A stretch of DNA of 64,000 nt from Bog-756 sp963824645 (GCA_963824645.1 CAWGQC010000009.1:1-64000); one strand, 5' to 3'. Positions 1 to 9,909 are shown, counted from the first letter of the stretch. Numbers and translations: made by a program. The notes: generated by a model not told the origin, from the sequence alone.

Positions 1-295
1 TTCGGGGACGTCCCTGGCTATAGATCCACATGCCGGGCCGGTTGAACCAGGTTCCGCCGCCTGGCTCCCGGTCCGGTCCTCGTCCCGTAGTCCGGCCGAC
101 CGATCCAAGTCGTTGGGAAGTACGGGGTCACAGGAGCACATGATCACACCGTGTTCCACGACGCACCCGCCAGTCGTCGTGACCGTTGGCAAAACGACGA
201 CCGTCAATGTGACCCGCTTCGTTCCCTAAGTATCGGGAACTAGCCGGTGAGACCGCACATCAGCACGACCCGACCGGTATCTCAAGTACGCGCCC
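1..295. other. No gene recognised
   Basis: No reading frame in this stretch has a plausible start, ribosome site and protein-like composition together. It lies downstream of the decayed secreted-protein gene on the reverse strand and may be further decayed sequence. Confidence 0.4.
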
Positions 296-1098
296 CTACA
301 TAGCCGGAGGGAGTTCGAGCGTCAGGTCTGCGCACTGACCCCACCCCATACCGGTCGTGAAGGTGTTTGCTGGCGTTCCGGGCGCGCCGAAACCTCCGAC
401 CACGTCGGGGACGAGTCCGTTGCAAAAGAGGTTCCGTCCGATGACGTTGTGGCCCACGTTGATATTTTCTGCTGGTGGCACCAATCCCGCTGGCTGTTGA
501 GAATCACGTTGCCACCGATGTTGTTGAAGATCACACCGATCCAATCTGGGGTCACCCCCCACACGGTGAGATTGCCGCCGATCGTGTCGAGCTTGATCGG
601 CCAGTTGTTGGCGGCACAGTCTGCGTTGGTGCAGTCAGGAGTGTGCTGGCCTCCTCCGTTCAGGAAGACGCTGCCGGTGACGCTGTCACCGACCAGCTAA
701 ACGAGGGTCGCACCCACGGCGATGATGTTCCCCTTGACGGTGATCGCAGAGTTTCCGGTCCCGTAGTCGCACGGATGTGACAGATTCGGGTCGGTCGCAT
801 CATTCTCACAGCCCAGAAGCAGGGTCGAGCCAGGAAAGGCCGTGATGTTTTGTTCGATGTTGATTGTCGATGAGCTTTGCGCGTCGAGGGTGGCACCCGA
901 GGTGACGTACACGTTTCCGACCGTGATCGTCGTATTGGGCGCTACGTAGCATGCGCCCTTGACAATGATGCTCGCATAGGTCCCGCCCGCGATCTCATTC
1001 GGCACAGCAGAAGTGCCAGGTGCCGTTCCGGGCGCATGCAACTTTCGCGAGCACGGACGTCGCCAGACCATCAGACCCCGCTGAGATCCGAAGAGCAA
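296..1098 (-). pseudogene. Decayed gene for a secreted repeat-type protein
   Basis: Read on the reverse strand, two stretches in one frame (about 1098-700 and 696-490) and a third in a shifted frame (about 490-296) join into one protein-like sequence rich in Gly, Asn, Thr and Val. Short periodic motifs (TITVGNVYV, NITAFPGSTLLLG, SAITVKGNIIAVG, GGNVILNSQ) resemble the turns of a right-handed beta-helix or polymer-forming surface protein. The frame is broken by an in-frame TAG at 697-699 and by a one-base shift near 490. No convincing start or signal peptide is seen beyond 1098, so the N-terminus is probably also lost. No catalytic motif is visible; the beta-helix assignment is inference from composition and spacing. 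Confidence 0.55.
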
Positions 1099-1390
1099 TA
1101 AGAGCCGACCATCGTGCGGGACTTGCTGAGTGGCGGATGCGATTCACAGCCTTCGGGACTCATCCGCAATGAGTCCGATTCAAAGTCCCAATCTCGTCCT
1201 AATATTTCTCCGATTTCCGACGTACGGGTCGACTCGAGTGTTTCCGAATCTGTCGTCTCAATACGACTCTTGTCGTCCTGCCAGCGCGTGCCTCCGGCCT
1301 GAATCGCATTCGTGACGCTTCTTGAACGCCAAGAGGTCACTTCTAAGACTTGGCAAGTGGGCGAACGGTGATGCGTCTTTGCCTAGAAAC
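1099..1390. other. Intergenic, no gene recognised
   Basis: Two converging decayed regions meet here. Reading frames present have biased, non-protein-like composition. The stretch contains one copy (about 1169-1211) of a diverged sequence that recurs near 6806 and 6952. Confidence 0.4.
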
Positions 1391-2162
1391 TTAGCGCTCC
1401 AGCGTAAGGTCGTCGTCCTTCTCGCGATCCTGTCTCGTGATCTCGGCGACTGGGCTTTCAACTCCCAGGGGCGAATCCAAGTTCTCATAGTCCTTACCAA
1501 TCTCGGACTGAAGTTCCTCGTTTTCGAGCACGCGCCGCTCTTCCAACCGCTCGCCTACAATCTGGGCTTCCATTTCATATTGACCGGTTGAACACTTCAT
1601 CTCGAGGTCCTTTTGTTGTTGCTCGGCGACTTCAAAAAACTCGTCCATGATGTTCGTCAGGTTCGGCGAATCAGCGTGTCGTGCGAGCAACGTCTGCTCC
1701 TGCTCGGCAAGATCGCGGTCGAAGTTCTCAAGGATTTCCTGATTCCCCGCTACCACCTCCTGCCAACGGGGATCAGATGAGAAGTCCTCGGCCTCCAACA
1801 CGTCGGGCGCTTCGGTACCCTTCAGGTCGTCCAGCCCCTCGAGACCTTGTGTATATAGGTTGTCAGGAAGGGTCTCTTGAAGAGATAAATCGAGGGCCGA
1901 CTCTTCAACGCTGTCCATTATGGCCCCAGCGCGTTCGAAGCCCGGATCGACCAACGCGAGCACATCGAAACCGGCAACCCCATCCCTGAGGAAATTTTGC
2001 TTCCGCCAGGAGCGGACCGATTACATTCTGGTACCACGAAAGGCCGGATTTGATGCTCTCGTCGCTAATATATTCATTGAGTCCAGCCCGGGCTGCCAGC
2101 ACGTAGTCATTCGTTAGCAATTCCGCTGTCGCCCACGCGGCCCACCGGTCCACAATACTCAT
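1391..2162 (-). pseudogene. Fourth gene of coupling-protein operon, apparently frameshifted
   Basis: I do not recognise the family. Translation from ATG 2162 gives a protein-like start (MSIVDRWAAWATAELL...) that runs to an AAAATTT tract near 1990; the continuation (LRDGVAGFDVLALVDPGFE...) lies in another frame and ends at 1391. Joined, it is about 256 residues: a helical N-terminal half and a very acidic, Glu/Gln-rich C-terminal half likely to form coiled coil, with no membrane segment or signal peptide. The start overlaps the upstream stop by 4 bp (ATGA), so it belongs to the operon headed by the VirD4-like protein. Alternatively, two separate genes overlap here, the second starting at GTG 1963. 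A +1 change would be needed to restore one frame; no canonical slippery heptamer is present. Confidence 0.5.
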
Positions 2163-2788
2163 GGCTCCCCCCGAGATCGTATCGCTCTATCGAGGTACAA
2201 CATCCGTTGCTGCATCAAACGAATGACTGCGAGGGCTAGCGATGCACTTACCTCTTCAGGTTTTACTCCCGGACACCGCTGCAGCAACTCCTCCCGAATG
2301 TCGAGCACCGACGTCGCCCCGTCCATGTGCCAGACCGCCATGGTCATGAACGGATCAAGAGCCATGGGCTCCGTCGCATCGCCCCAGGGGCTCTGCAAGC
2401 AGGAACCGCCCAGACCTCCTGGGTCGCCACGGTTCAAGAAGAGTGGCAGCGGTCGCAAGCGGTCGAGATCGCTGCCTCCCTCCAGCGAAACTCCGACTAT
2501 CGCTACAAGAGCACTGCGTCGCAAGTGAGAAAGAGACTCCCCGACCTCCGCTTCTTGCAACCCAGCCAATCCGCTCAGGCGTGGCAGAGCTATGAGCCTC
2601 AAAGGTGACAACAGCGCCAGCCACAGCAGGTACTCCCGCGCCTCGACTTCAACAAGGGATCCTTCGAGACGAATGAGACCTTTCTTGGATTGTTCGTCCT
2701 CGTAGAGTCCGCAGGGAAACCCAACTGCCACAATGAATTGAGAGTCAGCCTCACGGACCTCTTGAAAAGTTTCGCTTGCGCTACTCAT
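2159..2788 (-). CDS. Conserved hypothetical with PqqD-like C-terminal fold
   Basis: A 209-residue soluble protein, third in the coupling-protein operon; its ATG overlaps the preceding stop by 4 bp and its stop overlaps the next start by 4 bp. The C-terminal 60 residues (MDGATSVLDIREELLQRC, then an EEV..SLALAVIRLMQQRMLYL helix) have the pattern of a PqqD-like winged helix: a DG turn, a T-V-x-D-I helix, and a closing leucine-rich helix. An N-terminal segment (GLIRLEGSLVEVEAREYLLW) could be a related fold. PqqD-like domains bind peptides or act as adaptors, which would suit a substrate-handling role for the ATPase, but that is inference. No enzyme motif is seen. Confidence 0.5.
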   Translation of the reverse strand: MSSASETFQEVREADSQFIVAVGFPCGLYEDEQSKKGLIRLEGSLVEVEAREYLLWLALLSPLRLIALPRLSGLAGLQEAEVGESLSHLRRSALVAIVGVSLEGGSDLDRLRPLPLFLNRGDPGGLGGSCLQSPWGDATEPMALDPFMTMAVWHMDGATSVLDIREELLQRCPGVKPEEVSASLALAVIRLMQQRMLYLDRAIRSRGEP

Positions 2789-3504
2789 TTAACCCAGAAG
2801 ACCATCAGGTCAGCCACGTCGTCGAACCGCTCAGGTAACTCGTCCAGCGCAACGCAGAACTCTTCGTAGGAAATGAAGCCTCCCACAGCCTCCCTCTTCT
2901 CGATAATCAGAGCAGCAGTAGGCTCGGACAACTCCAGAGCCCGCGCGAGTGCCGCCGCACCGACTCGATTGACATCGACGAGCCCACCGTCATCGAACTC
3001 TCGCGTGAGATCGGTCCGCCCAATTTTCAGTTCCCTTGCGAGCTGTGGGTCGTCCGTCAAAATATTTCGAGCCTGCGCTCGGCGCTCAACGCGCTCTCTC
3101 GCCTTTTGGACTGCTGGATCACCGAACGAAGTGCCGACTGGACTTCGACTGAACTCTTCGATCACGGAGTCCGTCAGCGCCCACCAGTGTCCTGTCGCGA
3201 TCAATCCCGAAGAGACGAGCACTGCGCCCCCGATGACTCCGGCCGTATCTCCTGTCTCGGTCAATCCGCACATGACCAATGCGACCGAAGTGAGAACAAG
3301 GTAGATCCCCGCCGTTACTCCCGCCCGTGGCCAACGCCACCGGAATGCTGCGTGTGCGAATGGGACGCACGATCCAATACCAAGGGTGCAAATCGGCACA
3401 GCCGCAAGGACAAACCTTTTCCGTGTGTCGATTCGACGGAGAGTCACGACCCGCTCAGAAGCCATGTGACCCTGAAGTGAGAGCCTGGCTCGGAACCCGA
3501 TCAA
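2785..3504 (-). CDS. Membrane protein with C-terminal helix-hairpin-helix domain
   Basis: A 239-residue protein. Residues about 30-110 hold two to four hydrophobic segments (VLAAVPICTLGIGSCVPFA; AGIYLVLTSVALVMCGL; TAGVIGGAVLVSSGLIA). A charged linker follows, then a C-terminal domain whose pattern (VDVNRVGAAALARALELSEP.AALIIEKREAVGGFISYEEF) is that of the ComEA-type helix-hairpin-helix, known to bind DNA without sequence specificity. It starts on the stop of the VirD4-like gene (4-bp overlap). A membrane-anchored DNA-binding protein beside a coupling ATPase suggests a DNA-transfer or DNA-handling complex. A second start, Met14 at 3465, would remove a short basic extension. Confidence 0.65.
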   Translation of the reverse strand: MIGFRARLSLQGHMASERVVTLRRIDTRKRFVLAAVPICTLGIGSCVPFAHAAFRWRWPRAGVTAGIYLVLTSVALVMCGLTETGDTAGVIGGAVLVSSGLIATGHWWALTDSVIEEFSRSPVGTSFGDPAVQKARERVERRAQARNILTDDPQLARELKIGRTDLTREFDDGGLVDVNRVGAAALARALELSEPTAALIIEKREAVGGFISYEEFCVALDELPERFDDVADLMVFWVK

Positions 3505-5474
3505 CGACCCGAAACGGGTTCAGGGGGGATACCCGCCCGCTCCTTAAGCTCGGGGCTGAGATAGCAGAAGTCCTTGGAGACCTTTGCCGGCTTACTCCCG
3601 ACAGCAAGCACAATCTCTTTATCGCGATATTCAGGGCCCGAAAGTTCGGTCGCCTCGACCAGCTTGGTCCTAGAGTTATCGTGGAACGAATCTACGTAGC
3701 CCAGCTCGTCGGACAGCCGATCAGCTAGTCCGTCGGCTCCACTCGGATTCATGTAGATGCGGACCGCGCAAGCCCCCAACATGCCGTCCGCGTTCGGGTA
3801 TTCTGTTTGGAACTGGCCAACGCTCTGGGCAAACATCCACAGGCGAATGCCGTATTTTCGCCCAATATTGAGCGCTTCATCGATAGGCGGCATGTTCCGA
3901 AGTCTCGGAAGCTCGTCGAGCATGAAGAGGATTGGTTGTGCGTCGATCGGCGGAACGTATCCACTGGTCAACAGTCGAATATGTTGGCCGATGAATACAC
4001 GAAGCAGGGAGAGGTACGCCTCGACTTCATTGGGTCTCACACATATGTAAAGCGTGGGCGCTGGCCGCTGACGAAGGTCCTCCGGCGACCAGTCGGATCT
4101 CATAGTCGCCCTGGCGATGCGCTCCCCAGTCCAAGCCGTCAGACTGGACCGCGCGACTTGCAAGACGCTACTCCGAGTCTTTTCGTTCATTTCAGAGAGG
4201 GAGGTCGCATGCTGCTTCATTACCCGAACATCCACTGCTCGCTGAAGACCTCGGATCATGTCATCCCATGCCTCACCTCCGAAGAGGACGTCAAGCACAG
4301 AATTCATGGGCCGATTATCAGGTTTGTTTGCGTAACACACGTTGGCGATTGCAGAGGTGAGTACGGTCCGGGCTTCGTTCTCCCAGAAGGGATCGCTCGA
4401 TGACGAAGACGGCACGATCATCATCTCGGCGAGCAACCTGGAATCGTCCCAAACGAAATCGGGTTCGCTCCTGACGAACGTCAGAGGGTTGTAGTGGTGG
4501 CTCGCCTCTGGCTCTAGAGGGTTGAATTTGTAGACCGGACCAACATTCCGTGCACGCCAGCCAGCGGTGTTCTCGTAGATCTCACCCGAGACATCGAGCA
4601 CAACGGCAGGACCAGGCCACGTCAGCAGATTCGGGAAAACATGACACTGCGTCTTCCCTGATCCGGGAGGTGCAATCGTCACCATCGAACCGTCTCCGGA
4701 AAAACTGAGCGGAGAGCCCTCTGCCAAGGAACCGAGGTGGAGGGAGTACGAACTCCGGTCTGCGAAGGGTGAACCAGGAATGTCGGATGCCTTGAGCCAC
4801 GAACCACCCCCAGCTGGCGCCGCTGCCGCGCTCAATTCGGAAAGGATGGCCCGGTAGCTCTGGGGAATGTCTCGCCGCTCAGAAGCAGAAAACGCGTACT
4901 GCAGCATCGCGTTGACGGTCCGGTCAACTGACAGGCCGAGGCGCTGAACAGCCACGTTGACGGGATCGGCACGGTCGCCCGGTTCGAGATGTTTCGTCGC
5001 ATACCGCGCAATCACACCTTTACCATCACCCCACAAGAGTGCCAACTTCCAACCGATGAAGTCCTCGTCCTTCCCATTCGCGGCGCTGTTGAGAAGTTCG
5101 GCCACGCGGAGAAAGTTCCTCTCCCTGTTGTCGATGTCGACCAAGTTCCGAGTGACCAGAAACACGATCTTGGACTTGACCTTGGTAGTCCTGTCGCTTG
5201 TATAGGCCACCCGTGAGACGTTCTTTAGCTGGTCTGTCCTGTTCCAGCTCGCGTATCCGACGGCGCGCAAAGTCGCTGTTTCCGATTCAAACACAGAGTT
5301 GATTACAACGGCACGTCGTTCATGATCGGACCCGTATTTTTCCAAATCCTCCTTGGCATATTGCTTGGGGAATTTCGGCCAATTGCCATGACGTTTCCAC
5401 GAGTTACGCCGAAGAAAGCGGATGCCCAGATACACGAGTGCGACGACTACCAGTAGGAAGATGAATCCCGCCAC
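3501..5474 (-). CDS. VirD4/TraG-type coupling ATPase
   Basis: A 657-residue membrane ATPase of the type IV coupling protein family, which brings DNA or protein substrates to a secretion channel. Residues 1-20 are a single N-terminal membrane helix. The Walker A motif is APPGSGKTQ at about 268-276. Walker B is ILFMLDE at about 515-521, followed by the family signature LPRLRNMPPIDEALNIGRKYG and the AQSVGQFQTEYP segment. Only one membrane helix is present where VirD4 usually has two. It heads a four-gene operon (HHH membrane protein, PqqD-like protein, acidic protein). No relaxase, VirB-type channel protein or integrase is visible in the window, so whether the substrate is DNA or protein cannot be said. 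Confidence 0.85.
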   Translation of the reverse strand: MAGFIFLLVVVALVYLGIRFLRRNSWKRHGNWPKFPKQYAKEDLEKYGSDHERRAVVINSVFESETATLRAVGYASWNRTDQLKNVSRVAYTSDRTTKVKSKIVFLVTRNLVDIDNRERNFLRVAELLNSAANGKDEDFIGWKLALLWGDGKGVIARYATKHLEPGDRADPVNVAVQRLGLSVDRTVNAMLQYAFSASERRDIPQSYRAILSELSAAAAPAGGGSWLKASDIPGSPFADRSSYSLHLGSLAEGSPLSFSGDGSMVTIAPPGSGKTQCHVFPNLLTWPGPAVVLDVSGEIYENTAGWRARNVGPVYKFNPLEPEASHHYNPLTFVRSEPDFVWDDSRLLAEMMIVPSSSSSDPFWENEARTVLTSAIANVCYANKPDNRPMNSVLDVLFGGEAWDDMIRGLQRAVDVRVMKQHATSLSEMNEKTRSSVLQVARSSLTAWTGERIARATMRSDWSPEDLRQRPAPTLYICVRPNEVEAYLSLLRVFIGQHIRLLTSGYVPPIDAQPILFMLDELPRLRNMPPIDEALNIGRKYGIRLWMFAQSVGQFQTEYPNADGMLGACAVRIYMNPSGADGLADRLSDELGYVDSFHDNSRTKLVEATELSGPEYRDKEIVLAVGSKPAKVSKDFCYLSPELKERAGIPPEPVSGR

Positions 5475-5862
5475 GCCGTTCCTCCGATCAAATCAATAAA
5501 TTGGGCAGGAGCGTACCAGGGTCGCATTGAGTCTGCATCCTGAACGCATTCAGCCATCGGCAATTCGGCAAAAGACTGGCGGTCGTGACGGATGACCGGT
5601 GCCGGTTAGGTGTGTCCTAATGGGACTGTCGATGAGTCAACGCCATGTGTCGCCTTCGCGAACACGCCGAGGAACCCTCCGCCAGTCTGTGACCGCTGGA
5701 CTTCGAAGCCTCAGCGGCATGGGCCGTGGCGCCAAGGCTAACCGAGGGAGGTGTGTCATTACGCACTCGGCAGCCCTTCCAACCTCACAGGGTGCAGACG
5801 TTTTCACTCTTCGTGAGGCCATGCGGAGGACTGTCACGCAAGACGGAAAAGGAGAGGCGAGA
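5475..5862. other. Intergenic between divergent operon and remnant
   Basis: This should hold the promoter of the coupling-protein operon (reverse) and of the secreted-protein remnant (forward). I could not pick a convincing -35/-10 pair for either. No gene is supported. Confidence 0.4.
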
Positions 5863-6523
5863 ATGGCGGGCCTTCTGCGAAAGATCGGTGTAAGCGCGGC
5901 GGCCTTGACGGTGATAATCCCAGCGGTTCTGCTGAGCGGGTGACGCAGCCGCTGGGACGGTCACGGTCATGGCAGGACCGCAAGCTCACTTGACTGTGCG
6001 GTCACGGGCACGCTGTCTCCGGCGTTGGCCGACGACTGGGTCGGCCGACCATGCCGGTGACCGATCGCGGCCGTGGCGGCGCTGGCCGACGAGACCTCCG
6101 GGCAGATGGGGCCGATCGCAACGGTCAAGGGGACCCGGACCTGCACGGGAACCGTTACTGACGGAACCTCTACCGTGTCAGTCACGGCTACTAATTTGAC
6201 TATCACAAACGACCCGTCGTTACGCGGGAACACCACCGAGCAGACCTGCAACAGCCTGACCGACGGGTTCCCCGGCCACCGGCGCCACCTACGACACCAC
6301 GATCAGCTACACGACCCCAAAGGGCTCCAAGGCGACGCCAACCACGCCAAAGGGTCGGTCGATCTCGCTCTCGACCTTCGCCTTCATCGGAGGCATTGTC
6401 TCGGGCTCATTTTCCGGTGGCACGATTACGACGACCGGTGATCTTGATGCCACCACCGCCAGGGCCATCGCCCAGACCCAACCCACCTCAGCGAGCCCCA
6501 CTCCGAAGTTCCACCAGTGCTAG
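5863..6523 (+). pseudogene. Frameshifted secreted-protein gene
   Basis: An ATG at 5863, preceded by AAAAGGAG, opens a good signal peptide (MAGLLRKIGVSAAALTVIIP) that stops at 5941-5943. Protein-like sequence resumes in other frames: a segment near 5945-6060, then ATVKGTRTCTGTVTDGTSTV and following residues up to about 6265, and finally GSPATGATYDTTISYTTPKG through to a TAG at 6521-6523. At least two single-base frame changes separate these pieces. The composition (Thr, Ser, Gly, Val, two cysteines) fits a small secreted beta-sandwich protein. The family is not recognised. Confidence 0.55.
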
Positions 6524-6838
6524 CCGACGCTCCAGGTGAAGAAGTCGAAGGGGAAAGGTTCGACGGCTACCCTCGAAGCCCCCAAGGGCTTAAAGAGGTT
6601 TTTCCTGGCATCGGGGTCGACCGTTGCCCTGGTGGATACGGGCACGTTGATCGGTGTGGCGCAGCTGGTGTCCAGCGGTGAATCCGGAGATCGCGGCCCA
6701 AGCGACTGCGCTGTCCTTACCTCCGGAGGGGTGGACTGCTGGGGACGCAATGGCGATGGTGCGAGAATTGCGGATCGGAGTCACAGCTCGTCGGTCTCAT
6801 CTTGGATGAGTCCGATTCCTGCCCTAATCCCGCCCTAA
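6524..6838 (+). pseudogene. Remnant of an RCC1-repeat protein
   Basis: Within a short frame, the segment SDCAVLTSGGVDCWGRNGDG (about residues 56-75 counting from GTG 6536) matches the RCC1-type repeat found in secreted bacterial proteins, where CAVL..GGV.CWG.N..G repeats every 50 to 60 residues to build a beta-propeller. The preceding TGTLIGVAQLVSSGESG fits the linker of the same repeat. Only one repeat is left of the normal several, and the frame degenerates after it, so this is a fragment rather than a gene. Confidence 0.55.
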
Positions 6839-7528
6839 TGTTTCGACAATATTTGAGGCACGGCCGCCCGAGCATCTTTCCGGAAACGTTGTCTGGCCTC
6901 GTATTTTGCTGTCTGACGCCGTCTCGTTCGCGCTATTGAATCGCATTAGCAGTGAGTCCGATTCGGCCGCTCTCGCACCTCTCCGTGCCTGGTCAACAGT
7001 AGTTTTTCTGACTACCGACTGGCCAGATTTTCGCCGTGTCCTACTCCTGCCCTCATCCCACCGACGTGGTCGTTGCTAGAGGGACTACAAACCGGGACAC
7101 CGGAACAGGACATGGCGCGGCAATCATACGGCGCAGGAAGCATGGCGGAACGAGATCCGGGCATTTGACGCTGCTTGGGGTGGACAGTCCGACCAGTGAC
7201 CCGAGCGCGGGGCTGACCGAATGCTTCTGGATGACCAAGCTCGGCGATCGACCTTCCATCTGGTCGCCGGGGTCGGCCCGGTGTGCGGAACGCAGATCGC
7301 GGGCAAGAGCGCCGCACTTTGAGCAAATGGAGTTTCTGTGGTCGGCTCACCTCACCTCTAGAAACCCGCTGGACAACGAAACGAAACGGCGTGACCATCG
7401 TCGTTCGATTTCCGTCCAGGCCGCGCCACAAGCTGAGCGCGCGCTCAGCCAGGTATGACAAGGTATGTCCAAATCATCTCCTCTTGTCAGACGCCTATCT
7501 GAGCGAGGAGCCCGAGCGAGGAAGGGCC
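6839..7528. other. Intergenic, no gene recognised
   Basis: About 690 bp without a supportable gene. It includes two weak copies of a repeated TGAGTCCGATTC-type sequence (6806 just before it, and 6952). A purine-rich ribosome site (GAGGAAGG) sits at its end for the P450 gene. Confidence 0.4.
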
Positions 7529-8744
7529 ATGCCGACGACCGAAACGCCCGAGCTTGACTTGCTCGACCCAGAGATATATCGCAATGGCATTCCGCACGAT
7601 CTCTATGCCGAGTTGCGGGAGATCGGACCGGTACTGTGGCATCCACAAACCCCCGTACCAGCATTCGACACGGAGGTTGAGTTCTGGGCGGTGATCGCTC
7701 ACGCGGAGGTCCAACAGGCTAACCGTGACTGGGAGACATTCTCAGCCCTCGACGGCCCGACGATCGTGCCGTTTCCGCCAGAGCGTCGCGGGATGATGCT
7801 GGTCACAAAAGACCCGCCTGATCACACGCGCATGCGTCGACTTATCAGTGCGGGGTTCACACCTCGCATTATCGGACGCCTCGAAGAACAGATTCGAGTG
7901 CGAGCCGGTGCAATCCTCGATGCGGTGGTGGCGGGCCCTGAACTCGACTTCGTCCCGACCATCGCCTATCAGCTCCCGATGCACGTGATCGGAGACATTA
8001 TCGGGATCCCTGAGAGTGACCGCCCCGAGGTGTTCCAGATCACCGACACCATGCTCCGAGCTATGGATCCGCTGGAAGGGATCACGACCGAGCAGCGGGA
8101 GACAGCCGAAGTAGGTCTGTACAACTACGCCCATTCACTAAGCGAAGCGAAGAGAGCGAATCCGGCCGACGACGTATGGTCGATCCTCGCGTACAGGCGA
8201 ACTCGACGAATTCGAGCTCGATCTGTTCTTTCTCATCCTTACACTGGCCGGTAGCGAAACAACTCGGAACGCCCTCACCCAGGGGTTGATGGCTCTCATC
8301 GCCCATCCGGACCAGCTTCGCGAACTACGCCAGGACCCTTCGCTACTCTCTGGGGCCACGGAGGAGATCCTTCGGTGGTCGAGTCCCGTTATCTGCTTTG
8401 GCCGATCGGTCACCCGAGACATCGAGCTGGGGGGCCAGAAGCTGCGTACGGGTGATCGCGTGGCGCTCTTCTATCCGTCAGCGAACCGGGACGGCAACGT
8501 CTTCGACGATCCTCACCAGTTCGATATTCGACGATCGCCAAACCCCCACGTCGCTTTCGGCGGTGGGGGGCCGCACTTCTGTCTCGGCGCTCGTCTCGCC
8601 CGAACTGAGCTTCAGGTGATGATCGGTGAGATCTTGCGGCGTTTCGAATCCATCGAGATAGTCGGTGAGCCCGTGTGGTTGAGCGCTGGCCCGGCAATCA
8701 ATGTCGGGGTCGCCGTTCAGTCTCTCCCCATCCGACTGGCCTAG
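7529..8744 (+). pseudogene. Cytochrome P450, single frameshift
   Basis: A heme monooxygenase of the actinobacterial P450 type (closest in feel to CYP124/125/142, which hydroxylate lipids and steroids; subfamily is inference). ATG 7529 follows GAGGAAGG. The first part runs in frame through DPPDHTRMRR (C-helix) to about 8193. An extra base in the CTCGCGTACAGG stretch then shifts the frame; the shifted frame continues with LAGSETTRNA (I-helix, oxygen activation), EEILRWSSPV (K-helix) and FGGGGPHFCLG (heme-binding loop with the Cys ligand). Corrected length is 404 residues, normal for the family. As written it makes only a truncated protein without heme ligand. It is either a recent pseudogene or a sequencing error. 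Confidence 0.85.
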
Positions 8745-9042
8745 GAGACAGGCGGCACCGGTATGTGCCTGGGGCGCATGCAACTTGGTGGCGCCTTTGT
8801 ATCGGAGGACGGAACCAAGAACCTCGCCAGCTCCAATCCTTGCCCTGGTCGTGGTGGCGTTGCCGGTCCGAGACAGATGACGCAACCAGGGCTGACGAGG
8901 AGTAGGCGATGACTGGGCGAGCATAAGGCAGCGGTTCGATGTCAGAAAAAGATCGGCCGGCACGTGGTGCCCGATCCGAAGGCCACATGAGGCTGACTCC
9001 GATCAGCGCGTGGTCTTTGGAAGGCTGTCGGCGTCTGGGCGG
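8745..9042. other. Intergenic, no gene recognised
   Basis: About 300 bp between the convergent P450 and methyltransferase genes. No protein-like frame, and no terminator hairpin that I can support. Confidence 0.35.
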
Positions 9043-9909
9043 TCAGGGCACCGCCGCAGTCATCAGACGGGACGCGCTCCAAGGCCGGAGACCGTCGGTT
9101 CGACCACTGAAGTATCGGCGGACAAGGTCTTCGCGACTGGGATGATCCACCACCTGCAGGCCGCACTTTTTGACGACCTCTTCCGCCTCATCGGGCGACC
9201 ACCCATTCTTCTCCAAAGGCTCGCCGACCTTGGCGGCCAGCGAAACAAACCCGGCCACGAACTGGCGCCCGAGATCATCCATGAACGGCTCCGCTGGGGC
9301 ATACTCGAAGGCGATCTCCGAACCAGACCGGCACCGTCCGATGGTTCGCAATGTGGCCTCGACAGCCTCGATGGTCAGGTAGGGAATGACCCCCAGCCAC
9401 GAGAACATTGTCGGCTGCTGCCAGTCGAAGCCGGCAGTGGTCAACCCTCCCGTCAACGACTCCACCTCGAAATCGACTGGAGCAAAGATTTGATAGTCAC
9501 TGGCTTCGAGGTCCAACTGGGTCATGCGCTCACGTTTCCACTCCTGGGATGCCGGATGATCCACCTCGAACAGACGCAGCGGACCCAGTAGATCTGGACG
9601 CCGCCAGCGGAATGAATCGAGACCGGCCCCCAGCAACACATATTGACTGAAGTGGCCGAGCTCCAATCGGTCCTCCGCGTACCGTGACCGAACCGCAAGA
9701 GCAGCTCTCATCTGGCGGTCCAGCTCAGTGGAGTAGCGGGTTTGGCTCGATGCGGCCATGTCAACCCATGAAGGTCCGACAAACTCCAAGGCGATCGGAT
9801 CGTCGAGGATCCAGGGTGGCGCATCCTCCAGGTGATGCCTCCCCCGCACCACCGCAGCCATCATTGCAGTGCGGCTGGGCGAAGCTTCCATGCCAGGATC
9901 ATTGTCCAT
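9043..9909 (-). CDS. Class I SAM-dependent methyltransferase, LCM-like
   Basis: The protein resembles the leucine carboxyl methyltransferase-like family that is expanded in actinobacteria and mostly acts on small or lipid substrates. Seen in sequence: an N-terminal RTAMMAAVVRGRHH segment typical of the family, SRYAEDRL, then the SAM-binding loop QYVLLGAGLDSFRWR, the acidic motif LRLFEVDHPASQEWKR, and the GVIPYLTIEAVEATL motif. Length is about 288 residues from ATG 9909; the frame is open further upstream to 10005, but that extension is not family-like. Met40 (9888) is an alternative start. The substrate is unknown. It is a single gene; its neighbour upstream is a small membrane protein on the same strand. 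Confidence 0.8.
   Translation of the reverse strand: MDNDPGMEASPSRTAMMAAVVRGRHHLEDAPPWILDDPIALEFVGPSWVDMAASSQTRYSTELDRQMRAALAVRSRYAEDRLELGHFSQYVLLGAGLDSFRWRRPDLLGPLRLFEVDHPASQEWKRERMTQLDLEASDYQIFAPVDFEVESLTGGLTTAGFDWQQPTMFSWLGVIPYLTIEAVEATLRTIGRCRSGSEIAFEYAPAEPFMDDLGRQFVAGFVSLAAKVGEPLEKNGWSPDEAEEVVKKCGLQVVDHPSREDLVRRYFSGRTDGLRPWSASRLMTAAVP

Noticed and set aside
1030..8786. Exact 15-bp direct repeat GGGCGCATGCAACTT at 1030-1044 and 8772-8786, possible attachment sites
   Set aside because: One or two 15-bp matches are expected by chance in 64 kb, and nothing at either end (tRNA, integrase, sharp change of gene content) supports an insertion.
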